Shown here: piece after piece, positions 45,564 through 53,965 of the stretch
Position numbering within the stretch: the stretch's first letter is position 1
Layout of the letters: each line of letters opens with the position of its first letter
NCBI RefSeq assembly: GCF_011683955.1
Contig: NZ_JAAQPI010000011.1
Span: 124,001-188,000, forward strand
Source: Pseudomaricurvus alkylphenolicus
GTDB taxonomy: Bacteria; Pseudomonadota; Gammaproteobacteria; Pseudomonadales; Cellvibrionaceae
Direction: 5' to 3'
DNA length: 64,000 nt
The notes under the pieces: generated by a model
Database searches by the model: none
Told to the model about the DNA's origin: nothing
What the model saw: only the letters and a program-made list of their open reading frames with translations
Program-made: the position numbers and the translations under genes

Positions 45564-46004
45564 TTGGACGTATATCAGAGACTGGGCGTACAAACCGCAA
45601 CGTCGTTTGACGATGTCATTGTATTGACACAGGAGCAGCGGGACAAAGGCCGGCTTAAGGCCGAGGCAAAAAGCGGCGCAGAGGTCCGCATTTTTTTGGA
45701 GCGGGGCAAGCCACTGCAAGTGGGCGAACTGCTGCAAAGTGATTGCGGAAAACAAATTCTGATTGAAGGCGCGGAAGAAGAAGTCACTTATGCGGAGTGT
45801 GATGATTGGCATACCTTTGCCAGAGCCTGTTACCACTTGGGCAATCGCCATGTGAAATTGCAGGTGGGAGAGCGCTGGCTGCAAATGACACCCGACCATG
45901 TATTGGAGGAAATGTTGGAAGGCTTGGGCCTCACGGTGTCCCGCCGCCGCGCTGTGTTTGTGCCCGAGTCCGGAGCTTATAGCCATGGCCATCACCATCA
46001 CTGA
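45564..46004 (+). CDS. ureE: Urease accessory nickel chaperone UreE
   Basis: UreE (146 residues) is a cytoplasmic nickel-binding chaperone that delivers Ni to the UreDFG-apourease complex. N-terminal peptide-binding domain and C-terminal metal domain are present (YHLGNRHVKLQVGERWLQM). The C-terminus is a nickel-binding tail, SHGHHHH, shorter than the ten-His tail of Klebsiella. Start is TTG 45564 behind CAGGAGAAG. The tail codons overlap the first codons of ureF by 20 bases. Confidence 0.95.
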   Translation: MDVYQRLGVQTATSFDDVIVLTQEQRDKGRLKAEAKSGAEVRIFLERGKPLQVGELLQSDCGKQILIEGAEEEVTYAECDDWHTFARACYHLGNRHVKLQVGERWLQMTPDHVLEEMLEGLGLTVSRRRAVFVPESGAYSHGHHHH

Positions 46005-46653
46005 TACCGGCTTGCTGCGCTTATTGCAGCTCAGCAGTGTCAGCCTGCCGGTTGGCGGATATGCTTTTTCACAGGGGCTGGAATACGCCGTCGAGGTGGG
46101 TTGGGTGCATTCTTTGGACTCTTCCCGTGAGTGGCTGCAGCAGCAATTGCAGGATGCGCTGGCGAGAGTGGATCTGCCGATATTGTTCCGCGCCTATAAC
46201 GCCGTTGATGAGAGTGAGGTGTTTTACTGTGATCAGTTGGCGTTGGCCTGCCGGGAAACCCGTGAGTTGCGTTTAACCGATACGGCGATGGCCGAGGCAA
46301 TATTGCGACTATTGCCGAATCTGGGCGTTGACGACTTATTGCCGCCGGCACCGGAACACAGCTTTGTGGTGGCCTTTGCAAGGGTGGCTAAACAGTGGAA
46401 CGTCTGCCAGGATGCTGCCTTGCTCGGTTACGCTTGGGCATGGCTGGAAAACCAGGTGGCAGCGGCCACGAAACTGGTGCCTTTGGGGCAGACCCAGGCG
46501 CAGCAGTTGCTCAGTGATTTACAGTTGGCTTTGCCGCCGGCACTGGAGCAGGCAAAGACGCTGGAGGAAGAAGACATAGGCGCATGCCTGCCGGCGCTGG
46601 CTATTGCCAGTGCCCAACACGAAACTCAATACACACGATTGTTTAGATCCTGA
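45985..46653 (+). CDS. ureF: Urease accessory protein UreF
   Basis: UreF (222 residues) is the helical fidelity factor bridging UreD and UreG during nickel insertion. It begins [20 protein letters not shown], with family motifs [17 protein letters not shown] and the cytoplasmic helices that follow. ATG 45985 lies inside the last codons of ureE; the frame is open further upstream but that part is antisense in style to UreE coding and not UreF-like. C-terminal [15 protein letters not shown] is typical. Confidence 0.94.
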   Translation: MAITITDTGLLRLLQLSSVSLPVGGYAFSQGLEYAVEVGWVHSLDSSREWLQQQLQDALARVDLPILFRAYNAVDESEVFYCDQLALACRETRELRLTDTAMAEAILRLLPNLGVDDLLPPAPEHSFVVAFARVAKQWNVCQDAALLGYAWAWLENQVAAATKLVPLGQTQAQQLLSDLQLALPPALEQAKTLEEEDIGACLPALAIASAQHETQYTRLFRS

Positions 46654-46678
46654 TAACTTTTTCATGGAGGACATTACC

Positions 46679-47332
46679 ATGACAACAACTCGACCCAAAC
46701 AAACCCTGCGCGTGGGCGTGGGTGGTCCGGTAGGTTCCGGCAAAACGGCGTTGCTGCGAACGCTTTGTTCGGCCATGCGGGATTATTACAATATCGCGGT
46801 GGTGACCAACGATATTTATACCCAGGAGGATTCGCAGTTTCTGACGCGCCATAATGTGCTGGATGCGGATCGGATTATCGGTGTAGAAACCGGGGGCTGC
46901 CCGCATACGGCGATTCGAGAGGATGCGTCGATGAATCTGGCAGCCATTGACGAGTTGCTAAAGCGCCACGGAGAGTTGGATGTGGTGTTTGTGGAGAGCG
47001 GCGGCGATAACCTGAGTGCGACCTTCAGCCCGGAGCTCTCCGATCTGACCATTTACGTTATCGACGTTTCTGCGGGCGACAAGATTCCCCGCAAGGGTGG
47101 TCCCGGTATCACCAAGTCGGATTTGTTGATCATCAATAAAACGGATCTGGCGCCTTTGGTGGGTGCTTCTTTGGAGGTAATGGATCGCGACGCCAAGAAG
47201 ATGCGTGGTGAGCGTCCGTTTGTATTTTCGAATCTGAAGGCGGGTCAGGGTATCGATGACATCATCAACTTTATTATCGACGCCGGCATGCTGCCACCCA
47301 AAGAGCTGCCGCCGGCCAAGGCGGTTGTTTAA
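46679..47332 (+). CDS. ureG: Urease accessory GTPase UreG
   Basis: UreG (217 residues) is a SIMIBI-class GTPase that couples GTP hydrolysis to nickel insertion in urease. The P-loop is [27 protein letters not shown] and the metal-binding [19 protein letters not shown] (Cys-Pro-His) follow; [17 protein letters not shown] and [14 protein letters not shown] (NKTD base recognition) complete it. ATG 46679 has GGAGGA seven bases upstream. It is the last classical urease gene of the operon. Confidence 0.97.
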   Translation: MTTTRPKQTLRVGVGGPVGSGKTALLRTLCSAMRDYYNIAVVTNDIYTQEDSQFLTRHNVLDADRIIGVETGGCPHTAIREDASMNLAAIDELLKRHGELDVVFVESGGDNLSATFSPELSDLTIYVIDVSAGDKIPRKGGPGITKSDLLIINKTDLAPLVGASLEVMDRDAKKMRGERPFVFSNLKAGQGIDDIINFIIDAGMLPPKELPPAKAVV

Positions 47333-47430
47333 GTGCCAACCCCTAATTTCCAATTCTTTGCTCAAGGACGTTCTATTTAAGGACTTCGACTTGATCGTCA
47401 AGACAACAGTATCGTAATAGGAACACAGTA

Positions 47431-47616
47431 ATGTCTATCAAAAAAGCAACAACAACTTTCCTGCTCCTGGCAGTGTCATCCACGGTTCTGGCTCATGGCG
47501 GCCATGGTGGTGATGCCGGTATCGGACATGATTTGGAGCATATGCTTTGGAGTCTGGCGGCGGTGGGTGTGGTGGTGGCCGCTGGTGTGGCTATGATGCG
47601 GAAGAAAACACGTTAA
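47431..47616 (+). CDS. Small exported His-rich membrane protein, HupE/UreJ-like N-terminus
   Basis: A 61-residue protein: Sec-type signal (MSIKKATTTFLLLAVSSTVLA), then a mature end beginning HGGHGGDAGIGHDLEHMLW, one hydrophobic helix and a basic end (MRKKTR). The His-rich start followed by HDLEHML recalls the metal-binding N-terminus of HupE/UreJ nickel permeases, but those have six or more helices and this has one. It lies 98 bases after ureG on the same strand, so a nickel-related role is a reasonable guess. TAATAGGAA precedes the ATG. Confidence 0.7.
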   Translation: MSIKKATTTFLLLAVSSTVLAHGGHGGDAGIGHDLEHMLWSLAAVGVVVAAGVAMMRKKTR

Positions 47617-47803
47617 CTAGTCTTCCATTGAAGGATATCGTCAGTCAGTCAAATGCCGCGACCTTTCCTCGCTAGTCGCGTGTAGTAAATGCCAACTAAC
47701 ATGGCGAGTGTGAGCCTGGCCTTTTAAGACCACTTGCTAAATAAGACTGTAGCTGTAGTATTGTCAGTCTGACTTGCGATAATTTGTCGGAAAGGAATCC
47801 GCT

Positions 47804-48040
47804 ATGCATCTGTTTATCTTTAGTATTCTCCTGGCCATTCTGGTGGTCTCTTATGCCCGCTTTTATCCCTCTCAAGACCGTTCCAAGCTGGAGTCTGAGC
47901 TGTGCCGCATGTGCGGTGGCAATCAGGATGTTGCCAACAGCCTGGTGGCACATGAATATCGCCGCAGGCCTCATACCGGGCGGGTTAGGGCCCTCAGTAA
48001 TGCCATTAGCCGTTTAAAGCGTGACCAGGGATACGCTTAG
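47804..48040 (+). CDS. Small membrane-anchored CxxC protein
   Basis: A 78-residue protein I do not recognise. An N-terminal hydrophobic helix (MHLFIFSILLAILVVSYARF) anchors a basic cytoplasmic or periplasmic part containing ELCRMCGG (a CxxC pair) and AISRLKRDQGYA. AAGGAATCC lies just ahead of the ATG. An overlapping +1 frame of similar length reads as low-quality sequence and is discarded. Confidence 0.6.
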   Translation: MHLFIFSILLAILVVSYARFYPSQDRSKLESELCRMCGGNQDVANSLVAHEYRRRPHTGRVRALSNAISRLKRDQGYA

Positions 48041-48389
48041 TACCTAAGGGCAAATCATATGCATATTTTAATAGGCTTCCTCACATATGTTGAGCGAGGC
48101 TGGTCACTTGCCCTCCGAGGTGCGCAATATCCTGGCGCCTTCCAGGTCTTCTTACCGTTCGGATCAAGTGTAGAGCTTGCTTTCGATGATGGAGGCAGTG
48201 GCTTCGGCGGAGTGCGAGGTCCTGGATTTGCAGCAGGAGTTGATTCAGACGGTGGGCAAAGAGTTGCAGACTACTGAATCATCAACTCCAAGCTGGTAGC
48301 GGAAAATACCTTTATACTACCAGTCGGCTCGTTGTAAATTGACATCTCTCAAACATTGGCGTCCACCAGTAGACGCGAGCAGGCCACAT
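48041..48389. other. Gene-poor interval with a possible decayed gene
   Basis: About 350 bases between two small genes. The only structure I see is the TAG-interrupted frame at 48087-48299, listed separately. Confidence 0.5.
48087..48299 (+). pseudogene. Possible decayed small gene, interrupted by TAG
   Basis: From ATG 48087 a frame reads MLSEAGHLPSEVRNILAP and on for 28 codons to a TAG at 48171-48173, then continues for 41 protein-like codons (LLSMMEAVASAECEVLDLQQ) to a second TAG at 48297-48299. The helical, Glu/Gln/Leu-rich composition looks like real protein, but I know no homologue and there is no clear ribosome-binding site. A competing frame at 48059-48277 reads Gly/Phe-rich and looks less real. 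Confidence 0.25.
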
Positions 48390-48752
48390 ATGAAGGTTAA
48401 AGATCTGGAAGAGTATTCCGAAGCATGGAACTCACATGACATCGATAAGATCATGAGTTTTATGACGGACGACTGTATTTTTGAAACAGGTGGCGGAACG
48501 GAAAGATACGGAACCCGTTTCGTCGGCCAGGACCTTGTCCGCGAACGATTTATCGAAGTTTGGACTGAAATACCGGATGTTCAGTTCGTCAACGGTTTGC
48601 ATTTTGTGCAGGATGACCATGGTTGTTCGGAGTGGACTTTTATCGGGACAAGGCAAGATGGCACAAAAATTGAGATCGATGGCTGTGATCTGTTTACTTT
48701 TGAGCGGGGAAAGATTAAGTCGAAGCGGTCATATATCAAGAACCGTGTGTAA
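48390..48752 (+). CDS. SnoaL/NTF2-like domain protein
   Basis: A 120-residue protein with an NTF2-like (SnoaL) cone fold: an N-terminal helix pair (YSEAWNSHDIDKIMSFMTDD), then strands with GTRFVGQDLVRERFIEVW, SEWTFIGTRQDGTKIEIDG and a closing FERGKIKSKRSYIK. Such proteins are ketosteroid-isomerase-like enzymes or small-ligand binders; the substrate is unknown. ATG 48390 begins at the domain boundary; the open frame upstream to 48339 is unsupported. It stands alone between small unknown genes. Confidence 0.8.
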   Translation: MKVKDLEEYSEAWNSHDIDKIMSFMTDDCIFETGGGTERYGTRFVGQDLVRERFIEVWTEIPDVQFVNGLHFVQDDHGCSEWTFIGTRQDGTKIEIDGCDLFTFERGKIKSKRSYIKNRV

Positions 48753-48794
48753 CAGCCGTCAAAGGCTCAGAGTTTCGTAAGGTATTGCAAAATC

Positions 48795-49061
48795 ATGAAT
48801 CTTCAAGAGCTAGGAGAAAACACAGACTGCGAGTATGACAAAGAGCATCGTTGTGCGGAAAACCAATATCCGAAGTCAGATCGTCTGGTTCACTGCATTT
48901 CCAGCCGGGATCAAGCGCAGGACAACTGGCAGCTCCATTGCATCCACTATGCCGATCAGGAAGAGGTTGATATTGGTGAGGCAGAGTATGTGGGAGAGAT
49001 TACCTATCACAGCATGATATTGGTTAACTTCTGCCCTTTCTGTGGAGAAAAGTTGACATAA
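48795..49061 (+). CDS. Small hypothetical protein with C-terminal CPFC zinc-ribbon-like motif
   Basis: An 88-residue acidic protein. It has several Cys and His: CEYDKEHRCAEN near the start, LHCIHYADQ in the middle and NFCPFCGEKLT at the end. CPxCGxxL is the usual half of a zinc ribbon that closes small single-domain proteins, so zinc binding is plausible. I do not recognise a family. It is 42 bases after the SnoaL-like gene, probably co-transcribed. Confidence 0.6.
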   Translation: MNLQELGENTDCEYDKEHRCAENQYPKSDRLVHCISSRDQAQDNWQLHCIHYADQEEVDIGEAEYVGEITYHSMILVNFCPFCGEKLT

Positions 49062-49279
49062 GCCCTTTCAGGGCTTGCTGTCTCTCTATTAAGTCGGTTT
49101 CTCCGAAGGATTCGCGGCTATTACCTGCTCGGAAAGATCTGAATTGTTTAACACTCAAACTATATGTATTGCCAAACCTGGCCTTTGAATCTGAATTTGC
49201 ATACGCTAGAAAAGTAAGGCGTAGACAGGCAGCAAAGTGCCATAACCGGAAGTTCGAAACGGCAGGATTTTCTTCCCGC

Positions 49280-49319
49280 GTAGGTCGGATTAGCTCCGCT
49301 TCGCGGAGCGTAATCCGAC
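49280..49319 (+). repeat. GTAGG-headed palindromic repeat, copy 4
   Basis: Head GTAGG, arms GTCGGATTA / TAATCCGAC, and an inner hairpin GCTCCGC-TTC-GCGGAGC. The T-to-C arm change is compensated on the other side (CACC to CGAC), so pairing is conserved. Confidence 0.75.
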
Positions 49320-49429
49320 GGTTCCGCTGGAGCTGTTCGTTGGCTGCGGCCCGGTTTTTAACACCCTTGAATATGCCTGCAACAGGTGATTTGTACACGG
49401 CCGCCGCCAATTTAAACCTTCGGCGGATC

Positions 49430-49469
49430 GGTGGATTACGAAGCGCAAAGCGCTTCTAATCCACCCTAC
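49430..49469 (-). repeat. GTAGG-headed palindromic repeat, copy 5
   Basis: Opposite orientation to copy 4. Arms GGTGGATTA / TAATCCACC with inner hairpin AAGCGC-AAA-GCGCTT, ending CCCTAC (the reversed head). Confidence 0.75.
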
Positions 49470-49610
49470 CTCGTGCGGCCGTTGCGGACATTATCGAACG
49501 CCCATGGTGCCCTGAACCAGGATTATGAACTTCCGGTTATGGCACTTTGCTGCCAAAGCCTAAACCCAAACAACTCAAAATTCTTTTGAAGATCCATCAA
49601 ATCTGGTAAC

Positions 49611-50528
49611 TCAAACCGGCTCACTTATCAACCGTATTGCCACGCTGGCTGCAGCGGTGCGGTTTTCAACCCCCACCTTTTGAAAAACTTGTTCCAGATG
49701 TTTGTTGACAGTTCTTGGACTTATGCTCAATATTTCCCCAATTTCCTTATTGGTTTTACCGCAGGCGATCCAGTTCAGGACCTCAGCTTCGCGACCGGTC
49801 AAGCTAAAGCGTTCCTGCAGACGCTGTTCGTCAGAAATGCAAACACCATCCACCAGCTTCAGCAAAAACTGATCATCGTTACGGGCCTCAACAAACACAA
49901 CGGATAAAGGGTGTTGCAGCTGGCTCAGTTCCAACTTGTGTTGTGCTTCCGGTTTGTGCTGTAACCATATTCGCAGTGCGGGGGCCAGTGTCTGGCTGCG
50001 CCATTCGACATCTGCCTGCGCCAGCTGGAACAGTTCGTAAGCCTGTGGCGTTGCCCAAAGCAATTCACCGCGGCTGTTTACGGTCAATAGTACCTGCCCG
50101 GTAGAGTCCAATGCGGTCTGTGCGCTTTGCGTCAGGCGGGCATTGTTCAGATGCACTTTCATTCGAGCCAGGAGTTCATTGGGATTGATCGGTTTGGTCA
50201 GGTAATCCACACCGCCCACTTCAAGACCCCGCACAATGTCTGAGGTGTCGGTCAGACCGGTCATAAAGATGACGGGGATATTGGCCAGCTCAGGGTCGGC
50301 CTTGAGTTGGCGGCAGGTTTCAAAGCCATCCATTTTCGGCATCACGGCGTCGAGCAGGATCATATCGGGGCGCAGGCGCTTGGCGATGGTCAGCGCTTGC
50401 TTGCCTTCGAGTGCTACAAGTACGTCAATGCCGGCTGCCTCCAGGGCATCACTGATCAAACTCAATGCATCGTGGGAGTCATCCACCACCAGCACGATGT
50501 CTTGGTTGGTTTGGCTGTCCGAAGTCAT
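49611..50528 (-). CDS. LuxR/FixJ-type response regulator
   Basis: A 305-residue response regulator. The receiver domain (about 10-130) has the acidic pair DD (16-17), phospho-acceptor Asp60 (MILLDAVMPKMDG) and the conserved Lys in YLTKPIN. A PAS-like linker (about 135-235) follows, then a GerE/LuxR helix-turn-helix (SLTGREAEVLNWIACGKTNK and ISPRTVNKHLEQVF). It overlaps the stop of the transporter-kinase gene by four bases, so it is its likely partner. Targets are unknown; the urea/urease and nitrilase genes nearby are candidates. Confidence 0.9.
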   Translation of the reverse strand: MTSDSQTNQDIVLVVDDSHDALSLISDALEAAGIDVLVALEGKQALTIAKRLRPDMILLDAVMPKMDGFETCRQLKADPELANIPVIFMTGLTDTSDIVRGLEVGGVDYLTKPINPNELLARMKVHLNNARLTQSAQTALDSTGQVLLTVNSRGELLWATPQAYELFQLAQADVEWRSQTLAPALRIWLQHKPEAQHKLELSQLQHPLSVVFVEARNDDQFLLKLVDGVCISDEQRLQERFSLTGREAEVLNWIACGKTNKEIGEILSISPRTVNKHLEQVFQKVGVENRTAAASVAIRLISEPV

Positions 50529-53500
50529 GCGGGGTTGCCCTCCAGGAGCAGTTCCATCTGTTCAAACTGCAGGCCCATGGCAAGTTTGTGCAGATGATTA
50601 AAAGTACTGTCGTCCAGCAGTTGCCGGGCTCTGATATCGTCGAGCAAATCGAGTACACCCTTGCGGTGCCCGATTTGTACACGGGTCAGGAGTGTTTGCA
50701 AGAGCGGGTGCTCCGGCAGGGCCGGCACTATGTCAACTTCCGTCTCTTGGGCTGCAGCGCCACCACAGGGTGCTGAGATCACTTGCGCATCGCCACTTTG
50801 GTATTGCCAATCCAGGTGCAAGAGCTTGCCGATTTTCTCCAACAGTACCGGGTTGCGGATGGGTTTTACCATATAGTCGTCGTGTGGTGTACGTTCCAGA
50901 GCATTCGGGTGTTGTTCGTTGGCCTCAGCAGAAAGCATCAGTATCGGCGCTTTGATACCTTGCTCCCGGAGTGTTCGTGCCAGCTCGTGGCCGTTCATGC
51001 CGGGCATATTGACGTCCAGTATAAACAGGTCCGGGGTGACTTCTTCCAGAGTCTGCAGGCAGTTTTCTGCGCTTTGAGCTTCTATCACATTAAATCCCAG
51101 CGGCATCAGAATGTCTGACATCAATCCGCGGTGCAGCGGCTCATCGTCGACGATCATCAGCGTGCGTCTCAATCCAAGGTAACCCGTTGTTACTTTGGGC
51201 AGCAATGAAGGTTCCTGACTGTCGTCAACCCAGGACAACATCAATGACACGGAAAAGCAGCTGCCGGCGCCTGGCGTGCTTTTTATATCGAGGTTGCCTC
51301 CCATGATTTCAGTCAGCAGCCGCACGATGGTCAAGCCAAGTCCGGTGCCGGGGGTATGGGGAGAGTTGCTGTTTCTGACTCGCTCAAAGGGTGTAAAGAT
51401 TCGTTCAATATCGTTCTGTGCAATGCCGATACCTGTGTCCACCACAGAGAATTCCGCCACTTGGTTTCGATAGTAGACGTGAAAGTCCACTCGGCCTTTG
51501 TCGGTGTATTTGATGGCGTTTGAGAGCAGGTTAATCAGTATTTGGCGCAGTCGTTTTTCATCGGCGATGACGAGTTTTGGCAAACGGTGGTGCAGTTGAA
51601 AATTGAACTCGATGCCCTTGTTGCGGGCTTGTTGCTCGAACATTTTGACCAGTTGATCAAGCAGCTCGGGCAGTCGCACGCGATTGCGGTAGATGTCCAG
51701 TCGGCCGGCTTCGATTTTGGAGATGTCGAGCAGCCCTTCAATCAGATCGGCAAGGTGTTCACCGCTGTTGCTGATAATACCAAGGGCGCGTTGGTGTTGA
51801 TCGGGAATATCTTTTTGGTTGGACAGCAGTTGTGCGTAGCCGAGAATGGATTGCAAGGGTGTGCGCAGTTCATGGCTGATGCCGGACAAGTAACGGGTCT
51901 TTGCACTGTTGGCGTTTTCGGCTTGTTCTTTGGCTAGCTGCAGTGCCCGGTCGGTTTCCTGGTGAGCTTCAATTTCATCGATAAGCAACTGTGTTTGGCG
52001 ATTGGATTCCTGTTGCGCCACCACGCGACTTTCATGGGCTAACAGGAATAACCAAGAGATAACTCCGGAGATTATGGAGAGGGAAAAGAACAGCATCCAG
52101 ATGGTGGTGCTGAGCAGTTGGGTTTCTGCGGCAGATTCGGGTTTGAGGTGAAAGTATATCAGTGCCAGGAAGCCGCCATTAAGCAAGCTCACGCAGGTAA
52201 GGGTGGTTGCAAAGCGCACGATGCGTGAATGGACGGCCTTAACGACAAGTGCCGGTGCAATACGGTCCAGCCAGTTGTTTAGCTGGGTTTTGAGGCGGGC
52301 ATCAGGTTTGCAATTATCCAGGCAACGGGCATCCAGCGAGCAGCAGAGGGAGCAGATGGGGCCCTGATAAGCCGGGCAGTGGCTCATGTCGTCGAGTTCG
52401 AACTCGCTCTCGCAAATGCAGCAACGTAGTCCTTTGGTGCTCTGGCCGGAGTGGCTGGGAATATCGACCGCTTCGTAGACCTTGATGTCTCCTCGTGGGC
52501 GGGCGAGGTAGAAGCGGCCACGGGTCAGCCAGGCGATCAGGGGGACGCAGATAAAGCAGGCAAGCAGGCTGATAAAGTGGGCCAGTTGACTGGCGCTTTC
52601 GCCCAGGTAACCCAGGTAGCAAACAAAACCGAGTATCGAGGCCAGTACCATAGAGCCGACGCCAACCGGGTTGATATCGTAAAGATAGGCGCGCTTGAAT
52701 TCCACCATGGGTGGGCTTAATCCCAGGGGTTTGTTGATCAGCAGGTCGGCGGAGAGGGAGGCGAGCCAACTGATGGCAACGATGGCAAAGATCCCGAGGA
52801 TGGCTTCCAGAACCCGGTACACGCCCAGTTCCATCAATACCAATGCAATGGTGACGTTAAAGACCAGCCATACGACGCGGCCGGGGTGGCTGTGGGTAAG
52901 GCGCGAGAAGAAGTTGGACCAGGCGATGGAGCCTGCGTAGGCGTTGGTCACGTTGATTTTCATCTGGGAGATGATAACCATCACACCGGCCAGTATCAGT
53001 GACAGGGAGGGCATGTTGGCAATGCCACTAAAGATATAGTCAAACGCCATCTGATACATGTACACCGGATCGATGGCTTTCTCGTAGGGCATGGCTTTGG
53101 TAAACGCCAGGTAGGCGAGAAAGGAGCCCAGCAGCATTTTGATAAGGCCGACCCAAATCCAGCCGGGCCCCGCCATAATCAGCCAGAACCACCAGCGCTT
53201 TTTATTTTTTTCGGTTTTCTGGGGGAAGAATCTCAGGTAGTCCACCTGCTCGCCGATCTGGGCAACCATGGCGAAGAAGATGGAGGCGGAGGCGCCGAAC
53301 AGGGCGAGATTAAAGCCCTGGACACCGGCGTGCTCGCGGGGGACGAATTGATGCCAGTGGTCGATGCGGTCGAATTCGTAGTAGACGACGGCGATGAGTG
53401 CACAGCATTGCAGCAGTAGCCAGAAGGGTTGGCTGCCGACCTGGAAGCGGCTGATGGCGGCGATGCCATGGGTAACGATAGGGACGACGATCAGTGCGCT

Positions 53501-53965
53501 GATGATGTAGCCGGCCCAGAGTGGGATTTGGAACAGGGCTTTGAGAGCGGAGGCAAAGATGGCGGCTTCGATGGCGAAGAAGATAAAGGTGAATGATGCG
53601 TAGATAAGTGAGGTGATGGTGGAGCCGAGATAGCCGAAGCCGCCTCCTCGGGTCAGCAGATCGATGTCGAGGCCGTGTTTGGCGGAGTAGTAGCTGATGG
53701 GGAAGCCGGTGATAAAGATGACGGCGGCAACGGCGAGCATGGCCCAGAGGGTGTTGATAAAGCCGTATTGGAGGGTGGCGGCGGCGCTCAGGGCTTCGAG
53801 CGCCATAAAGGCGGTGGCACCGAGGGCGGTCATGCCGATGCGGCCCAGGGGCCAGCGTCTGGCTCGGGTGGCGGTAAAGCGCAGGGCGTAGTCTTCGAGG
53901 GTTTCGTTGCCGACCCATTTGTTGTATTGGCGGCGGACCCGGAAGATGGATTGTGTGGCGCGCAT
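50525..53965 (-). CDS. NCS1 permease-histidine kinase-receiver hybrid (transporter-type sensor kinase)
   Basis: A sensor of about 1146 residues. Residues about 10-490 are a full NCS1 (nucleobase:cation symporter-1) transporter: N-terminal YNKWVGNETLEDYALRF, then some 12 membrane helices. A cysteine cluster follows (Cys515, 516, 518, 530, 538, 541, 542, 548, 552), then two more helices (about 580-645) and a coiled coil. HisKA has His698 (SGISHELRTP), the ATPase domain has its N-box (LLSNAIKY, Asn816) and G boxes, and a receiver has Asp984 (FILDVNMPGMNG). A 110-residue helical tail may be an HPt relic without a clear His. Start is ATG 53965; a GTG at 54034 adds 23 residues. It resembles in principle CbrA, where an SLC5 transporter is fused to a kinase. 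Confidence 0.9.
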   Translation of the reverse strand: MRATQSIFRVRRQYNKWVGNETLEDYALRFTATRARRWPLGRIGMTALGATAFMALEALSAAATLQYGFINTLWAMLAVAAVIFITGFPISYYSAKHGLDIDLLTRGGGFGYLGSTITSLIYASFTFIFFAIEAAIFASALKALFQIPLWAGYIISALIVVPIVTHGIAAISRFQVGSQPFWLLLQCCALIAVVYYEFDRIDHWHQFVPREHAGVQGFNLALFGASASIFFAMVAQIGEQVDYLRFFPQKTEKNKKRWWFWLIMAGPGWIWVGLIKMLLGSFLAYLAFTKAMPYEKAIDPVYMYQMAFDYIFSGIANMPSLSLILAGVMVIISQMKINVTNAYAGSIAWSNFFSRLTHSHPGRVVWLVFNVTIALVLMELGVYRVLEAILGIFAIVAISWLASLSADLLINKPLGLSPPMVEFKRAYLYDINPVGVGSMVLASILGFVCYLGYLGESASQLAHFISLLACFICVPLIAWLTRGRFYLARPRGDIKVYEAVDIPSHSGQSTKGLRCCICESEFELDDMSHCPAYQGPICSLCCSLDARCLDNCKPDARLKTQLNNWLDRIAPALVVKAVHSRIVRFATTLTCVSLLNGGFLALIYFHLKPESAAETQLLSTTIWMLFFSLSIISGVISWLFLLAHESRVVAQQESNRQTQLLIDEIEAHQETDRALQLAKEQAENANSAKTRYLSGISHELRTPLQSILGYAQLLSNQKDIPDQHQRALGIISNSGEHLADLIEGLLDISKIEAGRLDIYRNRVRLPELLDQLVKMFEQQARNKGIEFNFQLHHRLPKLVIADEKRLRQILINLLSNAIKYTDKGRVDFHVYYRNQVAEFSVVDTGIGIAQNDIERIFTPFERVRNSNSPHTPGTGLGLTIVRLLTEIMGGNLDIKSTPGAGSCFSVSLMLSWVDDSQEPSLLPKVTTGYLGLRRTLMIVDDEPLHRGLMSDILMPLGFNVIEAQSAENCLQTLEEVTPDLFILDVNMPGMNGHELARTLREQGIKAPILMLSAEANEQHPNALERTPHDDYMVKPIRNPVLLEKIGKLLHLDWQYQSGDAQVISAPCGGAAAQETEVDIVPALPEHPLLQTLLTRVQIGHRKGVLDLLDDIRARQLLDDSTFNHLHKLAMGLQFEQMELLLEGNPA

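Larger units (their letters stand above)
49229..49554. repeat. 326-bp element bounded by perfect 28-bp inverted repeats
   Basis: The arms at 49229-49256 and 49527-49554 are exact reverse complements over 28 bases. Inside are palindrome copies 4 (49280-49319) and 5 (49430-49469), themselves in opposite orientations. No transposase fits in the 270 bases between the arms. It may be a MITE-like element or a nested set of REP insertions. Confidence 0.8.
49062..49610. other. Gene-free 550-base interval with a large inverted-repeat element
   Basis: No convincing gene lies here. Most of the interval is the 326-bp element described below (49229-49554), with two GTAGG-headed palindromes inside. It separates convergent genes. 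Confidence 0.7.

Noticed and set aside
49062-49610. CRISPR-like repeats
   Set aside because: The repeats are inverted palindromes, not regularly spaced direct repeats with unique spacers, and no cas genes are present.
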